A stretch of DNA of 64,000 bases, taken from Lindgomyces ingoldianus. Its lineage: Eukaryota > Ascomycota > Dothideomycetes > Pleosporales > Lindgomycetaceae. The DNA is taken from positions 537,660 through 601,659 of the forward strand of contig NW_022985169.1 of the NCBI RefSeq assembly GCF_010093535.1, given 5' to 3'. A program made the translations under genes and the position numbers. The notes beneath the pieces were generated by a model. That model did no database searches. It was not told where the DNA came from and was given only the letters and a program-made list of their open reading frames with translations. Below are positions 33,488-46,387 of this stretch, in pieces; the first letter of the stretch is position 1; each line of letters starts with the position of its first letter.

Positions 33488-34510
33488 TTACATTATGTTA
33501 AAACTCTAGCTAAGAATAGCCTTTAAATCTAATTTAATAAGCTTAGTACTTACATAACTCTAAGCTATTAGAGCAAGCTAAGAAGCCTTCTAAGAAGCGC
33601 TTACTTTATAAGAAAGCTACTACATTACAAGCTTTAAAGCTCTTTAAAAGGACTTTAAAAAACAGCTTTACATTATTAAATAGTCTGTTTCTACCTTAAC
33701 TTCTATTATAGTAGTAGGAACTAAGAACTTACTAGCCTTAAAGCTTACCTAGAAGTTAGAAGATAGCTTAACTCTCTCCTGCCTAATGCTACCTACAACC
33801 TGTAACTCTTCTAACTTAGTAATAAAATCTAACTAACTTTCTAATCCCCTACTATTTAATAGAAAACAGAAAGACCTACCTTTCTTTTTACATAAGCTCT
33901 AATATAAACTTAAAGAAAACATAGACTAATTCCCCTTTAAACGCTCTTAGTTACTATATGCCTACTTTTAACTTAACTATAACATAACAGCCTTAATTAA
34001 CTTACTAATAAATAAGAATATTATTAACCTAGATTAATTTATAGCGTTTCTGTAAGTAACTTATAAAGACCTAAATAAAAAGTTAACAGCTCTAAGTTGC
34101 CTAAACACTCTATAATAAAAAAAGAAAAGCTTTACTTTACACTTTACTAAGTTCTGCTAACTTGCATTTAATACAGGCCTAAATAAAATAGGTCTAATTA
34201 TAGCTTTATGTAACTCCCTTTTAACTAAACTGTAACACGCTATAGTAAGAGAACCTCTTCTAAACAACCTTAATGTGTATGCAAACCTAATTGCTACCTA
34301 CAATAATAACATAAGGTTCCTCCCTGTACAAGCCCTAATACACCCCTAAACTAGCGCAGTTATAAATAAGGACCCTAACATAATAAAAATTAATTTAAAT
34401 TATGCTTTAGTTAGTTCTAAAAAGTGTAAAGATTATAAGAAAAAAAGTTAATGCTTTAAGTGTAGTAAGTATAGTTATATCTTTTAAAACTGCTTTATTC
34501 TCTTTTCTTA
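33488..34510 (+). pseudogene. Chromovirus I leader and gag with zinc knuckle (disrupted)
   Basis: The leader and primer-binding region (about 33488-33560) are not legible. Plus-strand gag-like reading follows. The zinc knuckle at 34452-34493 reads C-F-K-C-S-K-Y-S-Y-I-F-*-N-C: CX2CX4HX4C with His changed to Tyr (CAT to TAT), a RIP-type change. Confidence 0.75.
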
Positions 34511-34789
34511 AGTCTGCGCAAGTAGCGCTGCTAGCACTTATTAAAGATTCTTACTATTTTAATCTTATTTCTGTAAGAGCTCTAACTTATATTTAAGCCC
34601 TAATCTTTCTTACTACTCTTAACATAGCTGCAGCTATAGCAGTAGGAGCCTGTAAAAAGGCTTGTTCTAGGGCTAAGTTGCCCTCTAGGACTAATTTAAC
34701 ACTAGATCTCTGCTAACCTATAAGCTAAGTCCTCTACTAATAACTAAAAGTACTAAGTTAATATTCTTATATATTTATAACAAAAAACT

Positions 34790-37700
34790 ATATTAGCCCT
34801 AATATAGGCTCTTATTAACTTAGAAGTAAATAGCATAGGTTATATTAACAGAGAACTAGCGTGTAAACTAAATCTCTAATTAACACTGCTTACCTAAATA
34901 ATTTACTTAACTAGATTTAATAAAAAATAACTTAAAAAAAGTTCTATCTTTTATACTATAACTATTATAATTACCTACTAACACTATAAGAAGCAGATTA
35001 AACTCTATGTAATAAACATAGAATGTTATAACCTAATCCTAGAACAACTATAGCTGTATTAGCATAAAGTTACTTTTAATTACTAAAAGTAAGTTCTAAA
35101 CTTTAACTCTTTTTAATGCTAAAACATATGCTTACGCTTACACCTAAATAACACCTAAATAGCACTTAATATAGAAGGTCTTTAGACTTACTTTTTAATA
35201 ACCTAAAGAAAAACTACCTAAGTAAGGCTAATAAGCTAGGCCTCTTACTAAAATAAGCTATGTAAAATAATTTAATAACTACTTAAACCTAAAGAAAAAA
35301 AAGCTTTTAAGAAACCTTTACTTACCTAATTTAAACATAAACTAGGACTTAAACAGTAGATAGACATCTGCTACATAAAACCTGCTCTGTTTATAACCCT
35401 AGCTTAATAACTAGATTATAAAATCTACGCAGTTATAATTTCTAATATAGACTAAGCTTTAGCTTTTTAAAAACACACTAACTTAAAAATAATAGTCCTT
35501 TAAGACTACTATAACTTATTATATGTCTTTTTCTAAGATAAGTCTAATAAGCTTTTAATATAATGTCTGTATAATTACTAGATAACCCTTAAGTCTAGCA
35601 AACAACCTAGTTATAGGCTACTATATAAGATGTTACTAAATAAATTAAAAGTGCTTTAAAAATACCTTAATAAAAACTTAAAAAAAGGGTTTATTTAAGC
35701 TAGCTTCTTACTAGTAGTGTTACTTATACTATTTATAAAGAAACCTAGAGGTAGGCTTTAATTTTGCGTTAACTACTAAGGACTAAATGCTGTTACTATT
35801 AAGAACTAATACTTAATTCCTCTTTTATAGGAAACCCTAAGCTAACTAAGCAAAGCAAAGTATTTTATAAAGTTAGATATTATTACTGCTTTTAATAAGC
35901 TAAAAATAGCAAAGAGTAATAAGTAGCTAACAGTGTTTTAAACTTAATATAGACTATTTAAGTACCTAGTAATGCCCTTTAGCTTAGCTAACGCGCCTAG
36001 TACTTTTTAACATTTTATAAACAACTTACTCTAACCCTACCTAGACGTGTTCTGCACTATGTATATTAATAATATTCTAATCTACAGTAATAGCCTTTTA
36101 GAGCACAAACAGCATGTACGCCTAGTGCTAAAAGCTATAAAAGAAGTAGGTCTATAACTTAATGTAAACAAATGCAAGTTCTACTAATTAAAAGTTACAT
36201 ATTTAGAATATGTAATCTTTACAGATAGCATCTAAATAGACCCTGTTAAGGTTTAGACTGTGCTAGATTAGCAATACCTAAAAAATGTAAAGGATGTTTA
36301 AGCCTTTATAAGATTTGCTAACTTTTACTAATAATTTATTAACAACTTTTTACAGCTAGTAAGCCTTATAATTACACTTACTAAGAAAGGGGTTTAATTT
36401 AACTTTAACTTAAATTACTAATAGTTCTTTAACTAGCTAAAGAAAGCCTTTACTAAAGCTTTAATACTCTACTACTTTAACTTTAAACTACTAATACTTA
36501 TAAAAGCTAATGCCTTAGACTATGTAGTAGCAGAAGTTCTCTCCTAGACTAAGCTAGACAGAACTATTAGGCCTATTATATACTTCTTAAAAAGAATAAG
36601 TCCTGCAGAAGGCAATTATAAGATCTACAATAAAAAATTACTTACTATAGTACACTGCTTTAAATAATAGCAACCTAAACTAGAAGGTGCAGCGCATCTA
36701 ATATAGGTCCTATCTAACTATAAAAACTTATAGTACTTTACAACTATAAAACAACTTAGCTACTAATAAGCCTGTTAGTTTAAATACCTATTTTATTTTA
36801 ATTTTAAAATTACTTATTATCCTAGTTAAAATAAAGGGAAACTAGATGCTTTTATAAGGTAATTCTAAGACATCCTTGCTTAAAAAGAAGTGTAAAAGGC
36901 TTAACACTAAACTCTACTCTAACCTAAGCTATTTTTAGACCTTAACTTAAATAAAACAGATTAAATAATTAATTAGATTATTACTAATAAGTATTTAAAT
37001 AATAAATTTATCTAAAAAACTTTAGACCTGCTCTAAAACAGCGCTAGTTAGTTAAAAAAGGTAACACTAGCTAACTATAAAAACTAAAATAGTAAGCTGT
37101 ATTACTATAACTAACTTATAATCTTTAATTTTAATAAACTAAGAATTAAACTACTCTAAATTATACATAACTTGCCTGTTAAAGGACACTTAGGCAGAGG
37201 AAAGACTCTTAACCTACTACAGAGAGAGTACTACTAGCCCCGCATGTTCTATACTGTACGCTAATACGTATTATGTTGCTATACTTACTATAAAGCAAAG
37301 GCCTTTTAAAAAAGGTATAATAGCTTACTTAAACTACTCCTAATCTCTAAACAAGCTTAGAAAGACATATTAATTAATTTTATTATAAACCTACCCCTAT
37401 CTAAAGGGTATATAAATATTATAGTAGTTGTTAATTACTTAACTAAGTATTAACACTTAATACTATGTTCCTCTATAACTGCCCCTAATATAGCCTAGTT
37501 ATTCTACTAATATGTATAGGTTTACTATAGCCTGCCTAACATAATTATATTAGATAGAGGTACGCAGTTTGTCTTAGCCTTCTAGGACAAACTCTATAAA
37601 TAGCTCTAAATTATCCTCTATCTATTTACAGCTTTTTACCTAGAGACTAACAGCTAGACTAAGAATGTAAACACTGTAATAAAATAAGTCCTACAAGCGT

Positions 37701-38440
37701 ACATAAACTACTAGTAGAATAACTAGGTAAAATAGTTAGCTATAGCATAGTTTAAAGCTAATAACACAACATCTAAATTAACATAAGTATTCCTGTTCTT
37801 AGTAAACTATAGATACTACCCCTAAATAAAATTTAAACTACTTATAAATACTCTTTAACTAACTTATTAATCTATATAAGTAATAGACGTAAATAGACTT
37901 ATTAATAAAATCTAAAACATATTTAAATATGTTTATAAAAAGCTTACATAGGCTTAAGCTTTTTAATAAGAGTATGTAAACTAATTCTAAACCCCTGCCC
38001 CTGCGTATGCAGCTAGCAAGAAGGTCTAGCTAGACGCTAGAAATATCTAAATAAACTAATAATTAAAGAAACTTAATTAAAAAAACCTTAGCCCCTTTAC
38101 AGTAGCCTATATAGTCTTATTACACGCTTACTAATTAATCCTACCTAACAGCATAAAGATACACCCTGTGTTCTACGTATTATTGCTGCGCTAAGCAGCC
38201 CCTAAATCTAACTATCTACCTAGATAGCTAAACCTGCTACCTAAACCTGTTATTATAAATAATAAACTAGAATATGTTGTAAAAGATGTTAAATAGATCT
38301 AGTTTAACAAGAAAAAACATATCTACAAATACTTTATAAAATAGACTAGATATAATAAACTGTTATAGGAACCTGTAGAAGCCCTGCAAGAGAACTCTGC
38401 AGTAACTTAATTCTACGCCTAATACCTATCTAAACTAAAC
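34790..38440 (+). pseudogene. Chromovirus I pol: protease, RT, RNase H, integrase, chromodomain (disrupted)
   Basis: Protease region at about 34790-35100 (A-L-I-N-L-E start, catalytic Asp apparently altered). RT lies at about 35700-36250 with 'F-C-V-N-Y', 'M-P-F-S-L-A-N-A-P-S-T-F' and the catalytic box at 36060-36090 read Y-I-N-N-I-L-I-Y. RNase H is at about 36480-36850. Integrase is at about 37140-37850, with 'G-H-L-G-R-G-K-T' and 'I-I-L-D-R-G-T-Q-F'. A chromodomain-like end at about 38262-38430 reads L-E-Y-V-V-K-D-V...Y-K-Y-F-I-K. Dense stops are present. Confidence 0.88.
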
Positions 38441-38500
38441 CTGTACCCTAACAAAGACAACCTAATGCTAGAACTACTAATATAAAGGATTCTCTTTCTA

Positions 38501-38516
38501 ATAAGGGGGAGAGTAC
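38501..38516 (+). other. Polypurine tract of chromovirus I
   Basis: The purine run 'aagggggagagtac' lies just upstream of the 3' LTR. Confidence 0.75.
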
Positions 38517-38834
38517 TGTCACAGTATCCTCCCTAGATCCTAGACATAACTGTATTAGACGTGTACTAGAGTATTATTAGTGCACGTCTAACATAAACAC
38601 AACACAACATAGACATAAACTTAAGCATAAACTGCTTTAACACTAACTAAACTTAAAATAGGCTTAATTTATACCTAAAGTGCTTAGACTTCTAAGCTAA
38701 GTATTTAATTACTAATTTCCTTCTAAACCTTCCTATTCCTCACACAACGTCTTGTACCTACCATGATACCTCACGTAGTAATTGAACTAGACCTCTGTGA
38801 AGCTCTATAACCTTACTCGTGCACAATCGTGACA
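38517..38834 (+). repeat. 3' LTR of chromovirus I
   Basis: 318 bp. Its last 100 bp retain CA/TG sites (for example 'cctcacacaacgtc', 'gtgcacaatcgtgaca') that are TA in the 5' LTR, while its start is more mutated. Each LTR is best preserved at its outer end. Confidence 0.95.
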
Positions 38835-38839
38835 CAGGG

Positions 38840-40065
38840 TGTCCCTTTTACTAGCAATTGTTAGTGCTGTAGGTGTTGCTTTTATAGAGTACACACTAGC
38901 TGTAGTTCTGTTGCAATATAAGGGCCTTTCTGCTAATTACTAGGCTTAGAAGCAGTGTCTTAGGTTTTCTAGGTACTAGCTCTAGAACTTTAAACTTAGT
39001 AGGTTTGCCTAGTCCTTCTAGTTTCTAGTTTTAGATCTTAGTAAAGAACTGCTATTGCTTTTCTTTATTTATAATGTTGTATTTAACTTTAGCTATCTGC
39101 TATATTATGTTAAATGTAAGATAATTATTACCTATATTTATTTAGTAAAGCATAACTATGCATTTACTAGGGTAATTATATTATTAGCTACACTTCTAGC
39201 ATTTGCACGTTTAGAATTATTTAGAAAGTTCTCTAGCTAAAGTGCCTAGGGTCTAATTATAGAGAGAAAACTGTTTCTTTTTTTTTTAAACATTTATAAT
39301 GTATCTCTAGATCTAAGTCTTTTCTCTGTATTTTTTAAAGATTATAAGGTTCTGCAACACTATATCTAAGCTGCTAAAGTTTTAAATAGCTACTTTTTAA
39401 TACACTTTAGAGCAGTTTTCTAAAGAATAGTTTTCTCTATATTACTAGTAAAGTCTGTTATTTAATCTTTCTAATATTTTCTTTTCTATAAAGCTATATT
39501 TAGCAGTAATAGCTTTTACTATTGCAGTAGTATTTTTATTTTCCCTCTTTTAAAAATCTAGGTAATTTTAGCAGAAATGTTCTACTTTTTTATAGTTTAG
39601 GTAGGCCTTGTCTTTTAACTACTTTTATTATTTTTTTGTAAAGGGCAGCCTATTGCGTTCTAGAACTTAGTTTTTCTTTAAAAGAGGGCTCTATGTATGT
39701 TTTACATAGCTAAGATCTATTAGCTTTTTATTATACTAGAGGGACTTCTTTTTCTTAGAAACAAACTCTAGTCTCTAAGAGGGGTTTTTTTATTATTTTT
39801 ATTATTTGTGTTCTTTATAGCAGTTATTATAAGTTATTACCTTCTTAATGTATTTTTTAAAGGTAGTTAGTTTATTAGTGTGTATAAATTTATCTTTAAT
39901 AGTGTTACTAAGCCTATTATAAAACATGCAACAGAGGGCTTTCTAGTCTATCTATCTATAGATAGCTAACTGTTCTCTAAAGTGTGCTGCGTAGTTCTAA
40001 GTTATAGCTTTTCTTTATTTTAAAGTATTTAATTTATTAGCTATAATTTTTTTTTATCTATAGTT
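38840..40065 (-). pseudogene. Chromovirus F gag (disrupted, 5' end cut off by gypsy G)
   Basis: The minus-strand reading gives a gypsy capsid-like segment near 39830-39990 (H-F-R-E-Q-L-A...A-L-C-C-M-F-Y-N-R-L-S-N-T-I-K-D-K-F). Basic and Cys-containing sequence follows toward 38840. The same capsid pattern (M-F-Y-x-x-L-x-x-x-I-K-D-K-F) is seen in gypsy G at about 41370-41415, so the two are related. The upstream part is missing. Confidence 0.75.
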
Positions 40066-40440
40066 TGTTACAGCCAACAGTCAGACTGTAATGACCTAAC
40101 TGGCTGTCCCACACAGCCCGAACAACGTCGGATGGAAGACGCTTAGCCCCGCGCTGAGCGAATCACGTGACAGGACGGATGAGGAATGGCTCCGGCTTTT
40201 AGACAAAAGCCTAGCGGAGTGCACCATCCAATAAGCTATGCAGGCTTGCAGGCTTGCAGGCTATGCAGGTTAGACAGCATGCAAGCATGCAAGCATGCAG
40301 AGCATGCAAACCCCATGTATATAGTCTTAACTATAACTATAGTTAGAAGGTTATAATTACTATTTAGTCTTTACTTACTTAATAGACTAAGAGGCATTAA
40401 AACTTTTACAAAAAGAACATTGCTGCCTTGTATATCTTAC
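40066..40440 (+). repeat. 5' LTR of gypsy G (right end approximate)
   Basis: A GC-rich, little-mutated stretch beginning TGTTACAGCCAACAG. The LTR end is a guess, as the partner LTR is not in the window. A TATA-like sequence near 40316 and the abrupt rise of AT content after about 40320 are compatible with an LTR. Confidence 0.6.
40236..40310. repeat. Short tandem repeats in the G LTR
   Basis: Two adjoining arrays: GCAGGCTT-type units (about 40239-40268) and GCATGCAA-type units (about 40276-40310). GCATGC itself is palindromic. They are intact, so this part has escaped RIP. Confidence 0.85.
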
Positions 40441-40690
40441 ACTATATATACCTCTATTCCTATCCTTACAGATTAGGTTTGCCAGCTCCCTATACAGCTG
40501 CTGGGTTAAACCACAACCTGCCTTCTCTACCTACGCCATCCCCACACTCTGCTTAACAGACTGTACACCTAATCTAGCTAAGTTCTACCCCCTTGCTGCT
40601 AACACTACTTTAGGCTGTTATACTCCTAAAAACACTATTTTACTAGAGTAAGAATTGTAACAGTAATCACTACTACCTGCAAAGTATAGC
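40441..40690 (+). other. Leader of gypsy G
   Basis: No recognisable coding sequence. It contains a moderately GC-rich, low-mutation piece (40480-40560). The primer-binding site cannot be identified. Confidence 0.4.
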
Positions 40691-41740
40691 TACTACCACC
40701 TTAGACATCAGCATAACAGGTGCTTTAGCTGCTGGCACTAGCTAGACCCCTACAGCAACTAAGGAAGCACAGAATTAGCAGATACTTTACCTCTAAAATA
40801 AGCTTAAACAGCTTAAACAGCACCTCTAGCTATAGGTGTAATAAAGACTCTTAAACATTTATTAGCTACAAGCCCTCTAGTTAAAAGTAGCTAACTTTAG
40901 AAACATTACCTAAGAAAAAACTAGTATTAAGTCTAAAAAGACCCTACGCCTAGCCCCCTCTAAGGCATTTAACAGCTCTGCTAAAGACTTAAAACCTTTC
41001 TTTACTAAATGCCACCTTTACATGCAATATAATAAAGGTGCCTTTAGAATAAATAAAAAAATAATTTCCTAAATAAGCCTACACCTAAAAGGGTTACCTA
41101 CTATTTAGTTTTAACTTTACGCTAATAACTAAATAAACTATAAAGCTAATAAAGAACTTTTACTACCTAAAACATAGAAGATCTTTAATAATTTTAATTT
41201 ATTTAAAGTAGCTTTAACTATAATTTATAGGCTAGTTAATAAAAAAAAATAAGCAGTTAATAGAATAGACGCTCTCTAACAGGGCAACAGCCCTGTCTAA
41301 CAATATGCGGCCTGCTTTAGAGAGCAGCTAGCTATCTGCAGATAGACAGATAAAAAAGCTGTAGGACAAATGTTCTATAAAGAGCTTTTAGACATAATTA
41401 AAGATAAATTTGCTTATATAAGAAAGCTTAAAAGCTTTAAGAATTATATTAAGAAAGCACTTACTTATAATAAAAGACACGCTAAACAATGTAGTAAGAA
41501 AGAAAAAGGCTAGACAACTTTAAAACCTAACTAGTTTTAGAAAAAGAAGGAAACTTTATAGGCTAATAGTAAACCTATAGACCTTAGCTACGCTAAGCAC
41601 ATGTGTAGCTTCTCTAAGAAAAAGAGCAGTACCTCTAGAAGTGTAAGGCCACCCTTAAATAAGGAATAAAAAAATAGCTTAAAAAGAAGGCATGCCTTAA
41701 CTGTAGAAAAGTAGGCTACTTTTATTAAAAATGCCTAGAC
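40690..41740 (+). pseudogene. Gypsy G gag with zinc knuckle (disrupted)
   Basis: The plus-strand reading has a helical N-terminus and a capsid segment with 'M-F-Y-K-E-L-L-D-I-I-K-D-K-F' near 41370-41415. Basic sequence follows, then a zinc knuckle at 41693-41734: C-L-N-C-R-K-V-G-Y-F-Y-*-K-C (CX2CX4HX4C with His to Tyr). Confidence 0.8.
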
Positions 41741-43065
41741 TCTAAATAACTAGAGAATAAAGATAGCAGGTTAACTATAAAAGCTATGTACATTAACAGA
41801 GGCCTAACACATAAAGAAACACATAACAGGCTTAACAAGTAACTCTGCTAGAGATGCAGAGATAACTACAAGTCCTCTAACTATCTAATAGACTATTAGA
41901 AGGTAAAGGTCTATAACAGAGACAGTATCTCTAGGGCTATTAAACAAGCTGCTGTTCTTAAAAAATAGCAACACCTAACATAAGTAGCTAACTACATTAA
42001 AAATGTAAAAAAGGGAAAGAAATAATACCCTCTTAAATAAAGCAGATTAGGAATCTTGCCTTAGGAACTTAAGTAATGTTTTAACTAAGGAAACTGCTAG
42101 AAATGCAGAGGATTCTATAACTATAACCTCTGCAAGATAGGACTTTATAAAGTAACTTTTAATAATAACTACAACACTTATAAAGTTATAAGAAAAATTG
42201 CTATAGTCTACTATAACATCCTAAATAAAAAAGAGTAATAGAAATTCTTTAAGAAAATTTTAGCAAAAGAAGAAGGCCCTAACTAGTAATTAACGCCTCT
42301 ATAAACTCTAGCTCTATTAGAGGAACAACTAGACACACTACCCTTAGCATTAGTAGTAATAAGAAAAGAGCTAGAGCTACAACAAATCTAAGGATACTAT
42401 ATCCCTTATAAAAGCAAAAGACACAACGCTTACTACTGCAAATATAAGGATTACCCCTTATAAATAATTTAAACAAAAGAATACCTTAGATAGGCCTAAG
42501 TGTAACTTATCTCTATTAGGACTAATCTAGAACAATGCCTATACGCATAGTACCTCTGTATAAATAAGTACTGTCTCTAACATTAGCTAACTAAGCACTA
42601 AGCTAGCTAGTAGCTAATAAGAACCTAGAAAAGTAAAAGATTTACTAACACCCTAACAGAATTAGTAATAACATGTAAAATGCTAAACTGCTAGCATTGC
42701 AGTATAGGACTACTGCATAAAAAGAAACTATAGACTAAATGCAAGAAGGCCCCTAACTGCGCCTTCTATCACTTTTAATAGAAAGCTTACTAACAGAATA
42801 ACTAGCTTCTACACTACTATAGAGTAGAAAGCATTAATTGCTTAGTAGATAACTATATAATAAAAGATTACTAGCAATTTAAAATTATAGCTAATAGGGC
42901 AGATAAACAGCTGCACAGCAGCCTAAGCATTAAAGAAGACAACCCTAGCATAGACTACAACAAAGTCTACTATAACATAAAAGTCCTAGTAGTAGTAGGA
43001 TAAGGGTTAGGCAAAAGCTTAACTGCTAACTATATAATTAATCTCCTTAATAAAACAACATGTAA
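41735..43065 (+). pseudogene. Gypsy G Cys-rich linker between gag and protease
   Basis: The plus-strand reading shows repeated Cys pairs: C-Q/*-K-C-R-G-F-Y-N near 42090-42130, Y-Y-C-K-Y-K near 42435, and C-K-M-L-N-C-*-H-C near 42670-42700. It is about 1.3 kb long, in the same position as the Cys-rich linker of chromovirus E (15121-16170). The function is unknown; a zinc-binding extension is inferred. Confidence 0.5.
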
Positions 43066-45636
43066 AGGCCTTACATTAATTAACAGTAAGTGCACCTTCT
43101 TAGTAATTAACTCTAAATGCGTTAAACACTATAGGATACCTTACTAAATAAAAAAGCACCTTTTTAAAGTTTCCCTAGCTAACGCATCCTTAATTAAATA
43201 TAGTAGAGGACAAATCTGCTTAGAAACTAAAGAAGTAACTATAATAACAGAAATAATAACTAACTACATGTCCCTAAGTATACTACTACTTAAAGGAAAA
43301 TACTAAGTTATACTAGAATATAACTAGCTCTATTAACACAACCTAAAGATAGATTAGTAAACCCTAATAATAAAAGTTAAAGCCTAATACATACAAGTAA
43401 TCTAGCTAACTAAACTATAAAAGTTTTCTTATTAAAAACTAGAGGCACGCGCTATCTGCATAATAAAAGAAAAACTAAAAGAAATCTTCTTTAAAAAATT
43501 TAAAAAAGAATAAGACCTAAATTAAGTAGGAATCTATAAAATTACAGAAAAACCTAAAAAGAAGCTTCTAAAGGAATACTAAGAATACAAGAACATGTTT
43601 ATAACCCCTAAAGATCTAGAAGAATTACCCCTACATTAACTTTAGAACTACGTGATTAACTTTAAACCTAACCCTTAGCTAAAGACACATAAGTTACGCC
43701 CTTTTACAGCAGCTTAGAAGGAAACACTATAAAAATACGTAGACTGCATGCTAGCAAGAGGCTATATCTAAGAAAGTAAAAGCTCTATAGCATTAGCAGT
43801 AGTCTTTATAAAAAAGAAGAATAAAAAGGTTAGAGTCTGCTAAAACTACAAAACTCTTAATAAAAACACTATAAGAGATTAGTTTCTCCTTCCTATTATC
43901 TAGGACATTATAAACTAATTAAAAGGAACTACGCACTTTACTAAGTTTAATGTCTAGAACAGATTTAATAAAATAAGAATAAAAAAAGGACATAAATAGA
44001 TAACAGCTTTTAAAACTCTATAGGCTCTTTATAAGCTTCTTATTATGCTATTTAGACTTACTAACACCCTTATAACTTTTTAAAGAGTGATTAACACTGC
44101 ACTTAACCTATACCTAAACATCTTTGTTTTAGTATACTTAGATAATATTCTAATATACATAAAAAGAGACAAACTAGATTATTGCTACAAAGTATAAATA
44201 GTACTAGATAAACTCTAAAAATACAGACTTTACTTATAGCTAGAAAAATGCAAATTTAACATATAAAAAATAAATTACCTTAGATTTATTATTAATAAAG
44301 AAGAAATAAAGATAGATCCTACTAAAGTAAATAAGGTGCTTAACTAGCTAACACTAATAACAGTAACAGAAATTAAAGGATTTCTAGGCCTTACTAGCTA
44401 CATATAAAGAATAATTAAAGACTACTTAAAAATAGCGCTTCCCCTTATAGACGCTACTTTAAAAGAAAAAGTAACCTAGAAATTTTAATAAATAATAGAA
44501 ATAGAAAAAGCCTTTTAAAAGCTAAAGCAGATAATAACAAGCTACTCTATCCTTAGAATATATAACTCTACGCTAGAAATAAAAGTGCACACTAACGCTT
44601 TCTTAAGAGCTAAAGAAGTAGCACTCTCTTAAAAATAAGAAAACAGTTAATAGCACCTAGTAGCCTACTATTTAGCAAAATTTGCACCTTTAGAGCAGAA
44701 ATATACTATCCCTAACAAAGAACTAAAAGCTATAGTTAATGCGTGTAGGAATTAGAAAGTTAAGCTCTAAAGTCTTAGCTAATAATTTATAATTTTTACT
44801 AACTATGTAAACCTTATTACTTTCTTTACTACTAAAAAACTTTTACTAATGCATGTATAATAGGCTATAAAACTTGCTTAATTTAATTTTATTATTAAAC
44901 ATATAGCTAGGAGTAGTAACTAACAGGCAGACGCTCTAAGCAGACGCGCTAATTACTTTAAAAAGAATAAAAAAAATTTAGAGGAATTTATAATCTTTAA
45001 AGAAACTCTAGAAGGACTAGTTTATAGAGAACTAAACTAAGAAAAACTACTATGTTCCCTTATAATAGTTAAATAAGAATAAAAGAACCTAATAAAAGAA
45101 TATTATAAAGCCTCTATGTTTAGACACCTAGGAATTAGATTATTACAGAAGAAAATTAAAGATGCTATACTCTAAGAAGTACCTTAATTAAAACACCTAT
45201 GTACTAAAGTCCTACAAGAATGCAACATTTATAACAAAAATAATCTCTAACGCTATAAACTTTATAGACTACTTTAACTAATCACAGCGCTAAGTTAACT
45301 ATAGACTATAATAACAATAGATTTTATTACTAGACTACTGCTATTATAAGAGCCTAGCATAGAAAAACTATGTAACATAATTACACAAGTTATTAACAAA
45401 ACTACTAAGTTTATCTACTTATAGCTATTAGAAAAAAGCATTACAGCTAAAGAATTTATGTTTAAACTAGAAAAGAATGTCTTAGCTATTTATAGCTGCC
45501 CTAAGATTATTATCTTTAATTATAATAAGCTATTTACTAGCAAATTTTAGGCAGCTGTAGTTAAGCATCTAGAAATTAACTATAAGCTTTTTCCTACTTA
45601 CTACCTGTAAATAGACAGACAAACAAAAAGAGTAAA
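43066..45636 (+). pseudogene. Gypsy G pol: protease, RT, RNase H, integrase N-part (disrupted)
   Basis: Protease at about 43070-43340 (T-L-I-N-S-K-C, catalytic Asp to Asn). RT at about 43790-44230 with 'L-F-R-L-T-N-T-L-I-T-F' and a catalytic Y-L-D-N-I-L-I-Y near 44140-44165. RNase H at about 44560-44900. Integrase at about 45090-45636, with 'K-I-I-I-F-N-Y-N-K-L-F-T-S', ending at the 'Y-Y-L-*-I-D-R-Q' step. It is cut by Copia K. Confidence 0.87.
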
Positions 45637-45916
45637 TGTTAAATAGGCTCCAACAGCTAGCTGCTTATAGTATAAGCACTTAAGTAGCAAGAGTAAGAGT
45701 GGTGTACAGTGTGCACAGCGTACAAGGTAGGTAAGGTAAGGGCAACATGTTTCTAGTTCTATTACTCTTGTTTTTCCTTTGTACAGAGAAAAAAGGGGAT
45801 ATCTAAATGCTTACGCACAGAGGTTTGCGCACAAGCATTATATAACATAGATATGTAATCCTACTTGTGCGCAATTACTTGTATCTAGGCTGCAACGCTG
45901 CTGCTGTGTACAGACA
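45637..45916 (-). repeat. 3' LTR of Copia K
   Basis: 280 bp. It is the reverse complement of the J LTRs (46388-46667 and 59679-59958), with TGTCTG...TTTAACA ends when read on the minus strand. It is inserted in the gypsy G integrase after 'gagtaaa'. Confidence 0.92.
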
Positions 45917-46387
45917 CTAGCAACTTTTCTTTTTATCTAAAAAGTTACCTTCTGTACGTGTTACCTCCCTTCTATCTATGTAGGTCTATCTAATTACATT
46001 CTGCCTTTACTCTACCCTATTTATTAGGACTTGCCTTAGTAATGCTGTGCGTTAGAAGAGGCTAGTTATGCTATGTAAATAGCTTTTTTCTTCTTTATCT
46101 TTTACTTTTTAAGCTCTGCTGTATAATCCCCTAGCTCTTTTCTCTTTTTATACAGTGCTAGTAGTAATAGATCCTTATAATAAGAAAAATAAGTGTGTAT
46201 AATATAAAAAAATAAAACAAAGAGAAATAGGCCTTATATAAAAGTGTTGTTAGTCTAGTTAGTCTAAGGCATCTTTGCGCATAGAATCTAGCTAGTCTAC
46301 AGATGCTTCTATTTAGACAGAGAGGTAGTTAGTTAGAACTAATAATTAAAAAGCCTAGTTTAGTGTTTTTTTTATATATACATTTAC
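45917..46387 (-). other. Copia K 3' untranslated region and last codons of pol
   Basis: Collinear (inverted) with 59215-59678 of Copia J. Read on the minus strand, it starts just after the TTTAC site in the final pol codons and then runs about 430 bp of non-coding sequence to the LTR. No separate gene is seen. The J insertion right beside it makes 45637-46667 look like a small element with 280-bp inverted termini. Confidence 0.8.

Larger units (their letters stand above)
33170..38834 (+). mobile_element. Ty3/gypsy chromovirus I, complete with both LTRs
   Basis: 5665 bp with two 318-bp LTRs (TGTCACGG...CGTGACA) and target duplication CAGGG (33165-33169 and 38835-38839). The plus strand carries gag with zinc knuckle, protease, RT, RNase H, integrase and a chromodomain-like end. 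The interior is extremely AT-rich and RIP-degraded; the outer tips of the LTRs are least mutated. Confidence 0.95.
20410..40065 (-). mobile_element. Ty3/gypsy chromovirus F (minus strand), multiply interrupted
   Basis: F is present as three pieces: 20410-21631 (3' end, antisense frame), 29197-33169 (pol) and 38835-40065 (gag). The interruptions are Copia B (TSD CTAGT at 21627-21631 and 29197-29201) and chromovirus I (TSD CAGGG at 33165-33169 and 38835-38839). The 5' part of gag and the 5' LTR are cut off at 40066 by gypsy G. Joining the pieces by coordinates restores a collinear minus-strand gag, RT, integrase, chromodomain order. Confidence 0.88.
40066..45636 (+). mobile_element. Ty3/gypsy element G, 3' part displaced beyond the window
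   Basis: It starts with TGTTACAGCC at 40066, inside F gag. The plus strand carries LTR, leader, gag with zinc knuckle, Cys-rich linker, protease, RT, RNase H and part of integrase. It stops at 45636 in the integrase (just after the 'Y-Y-L-*-I-D-R-Q-T-K-R' step), where Copia K is inserted. Its 3' end, 3' LTR and target duplication are outside the window. Confidence 0.88.
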
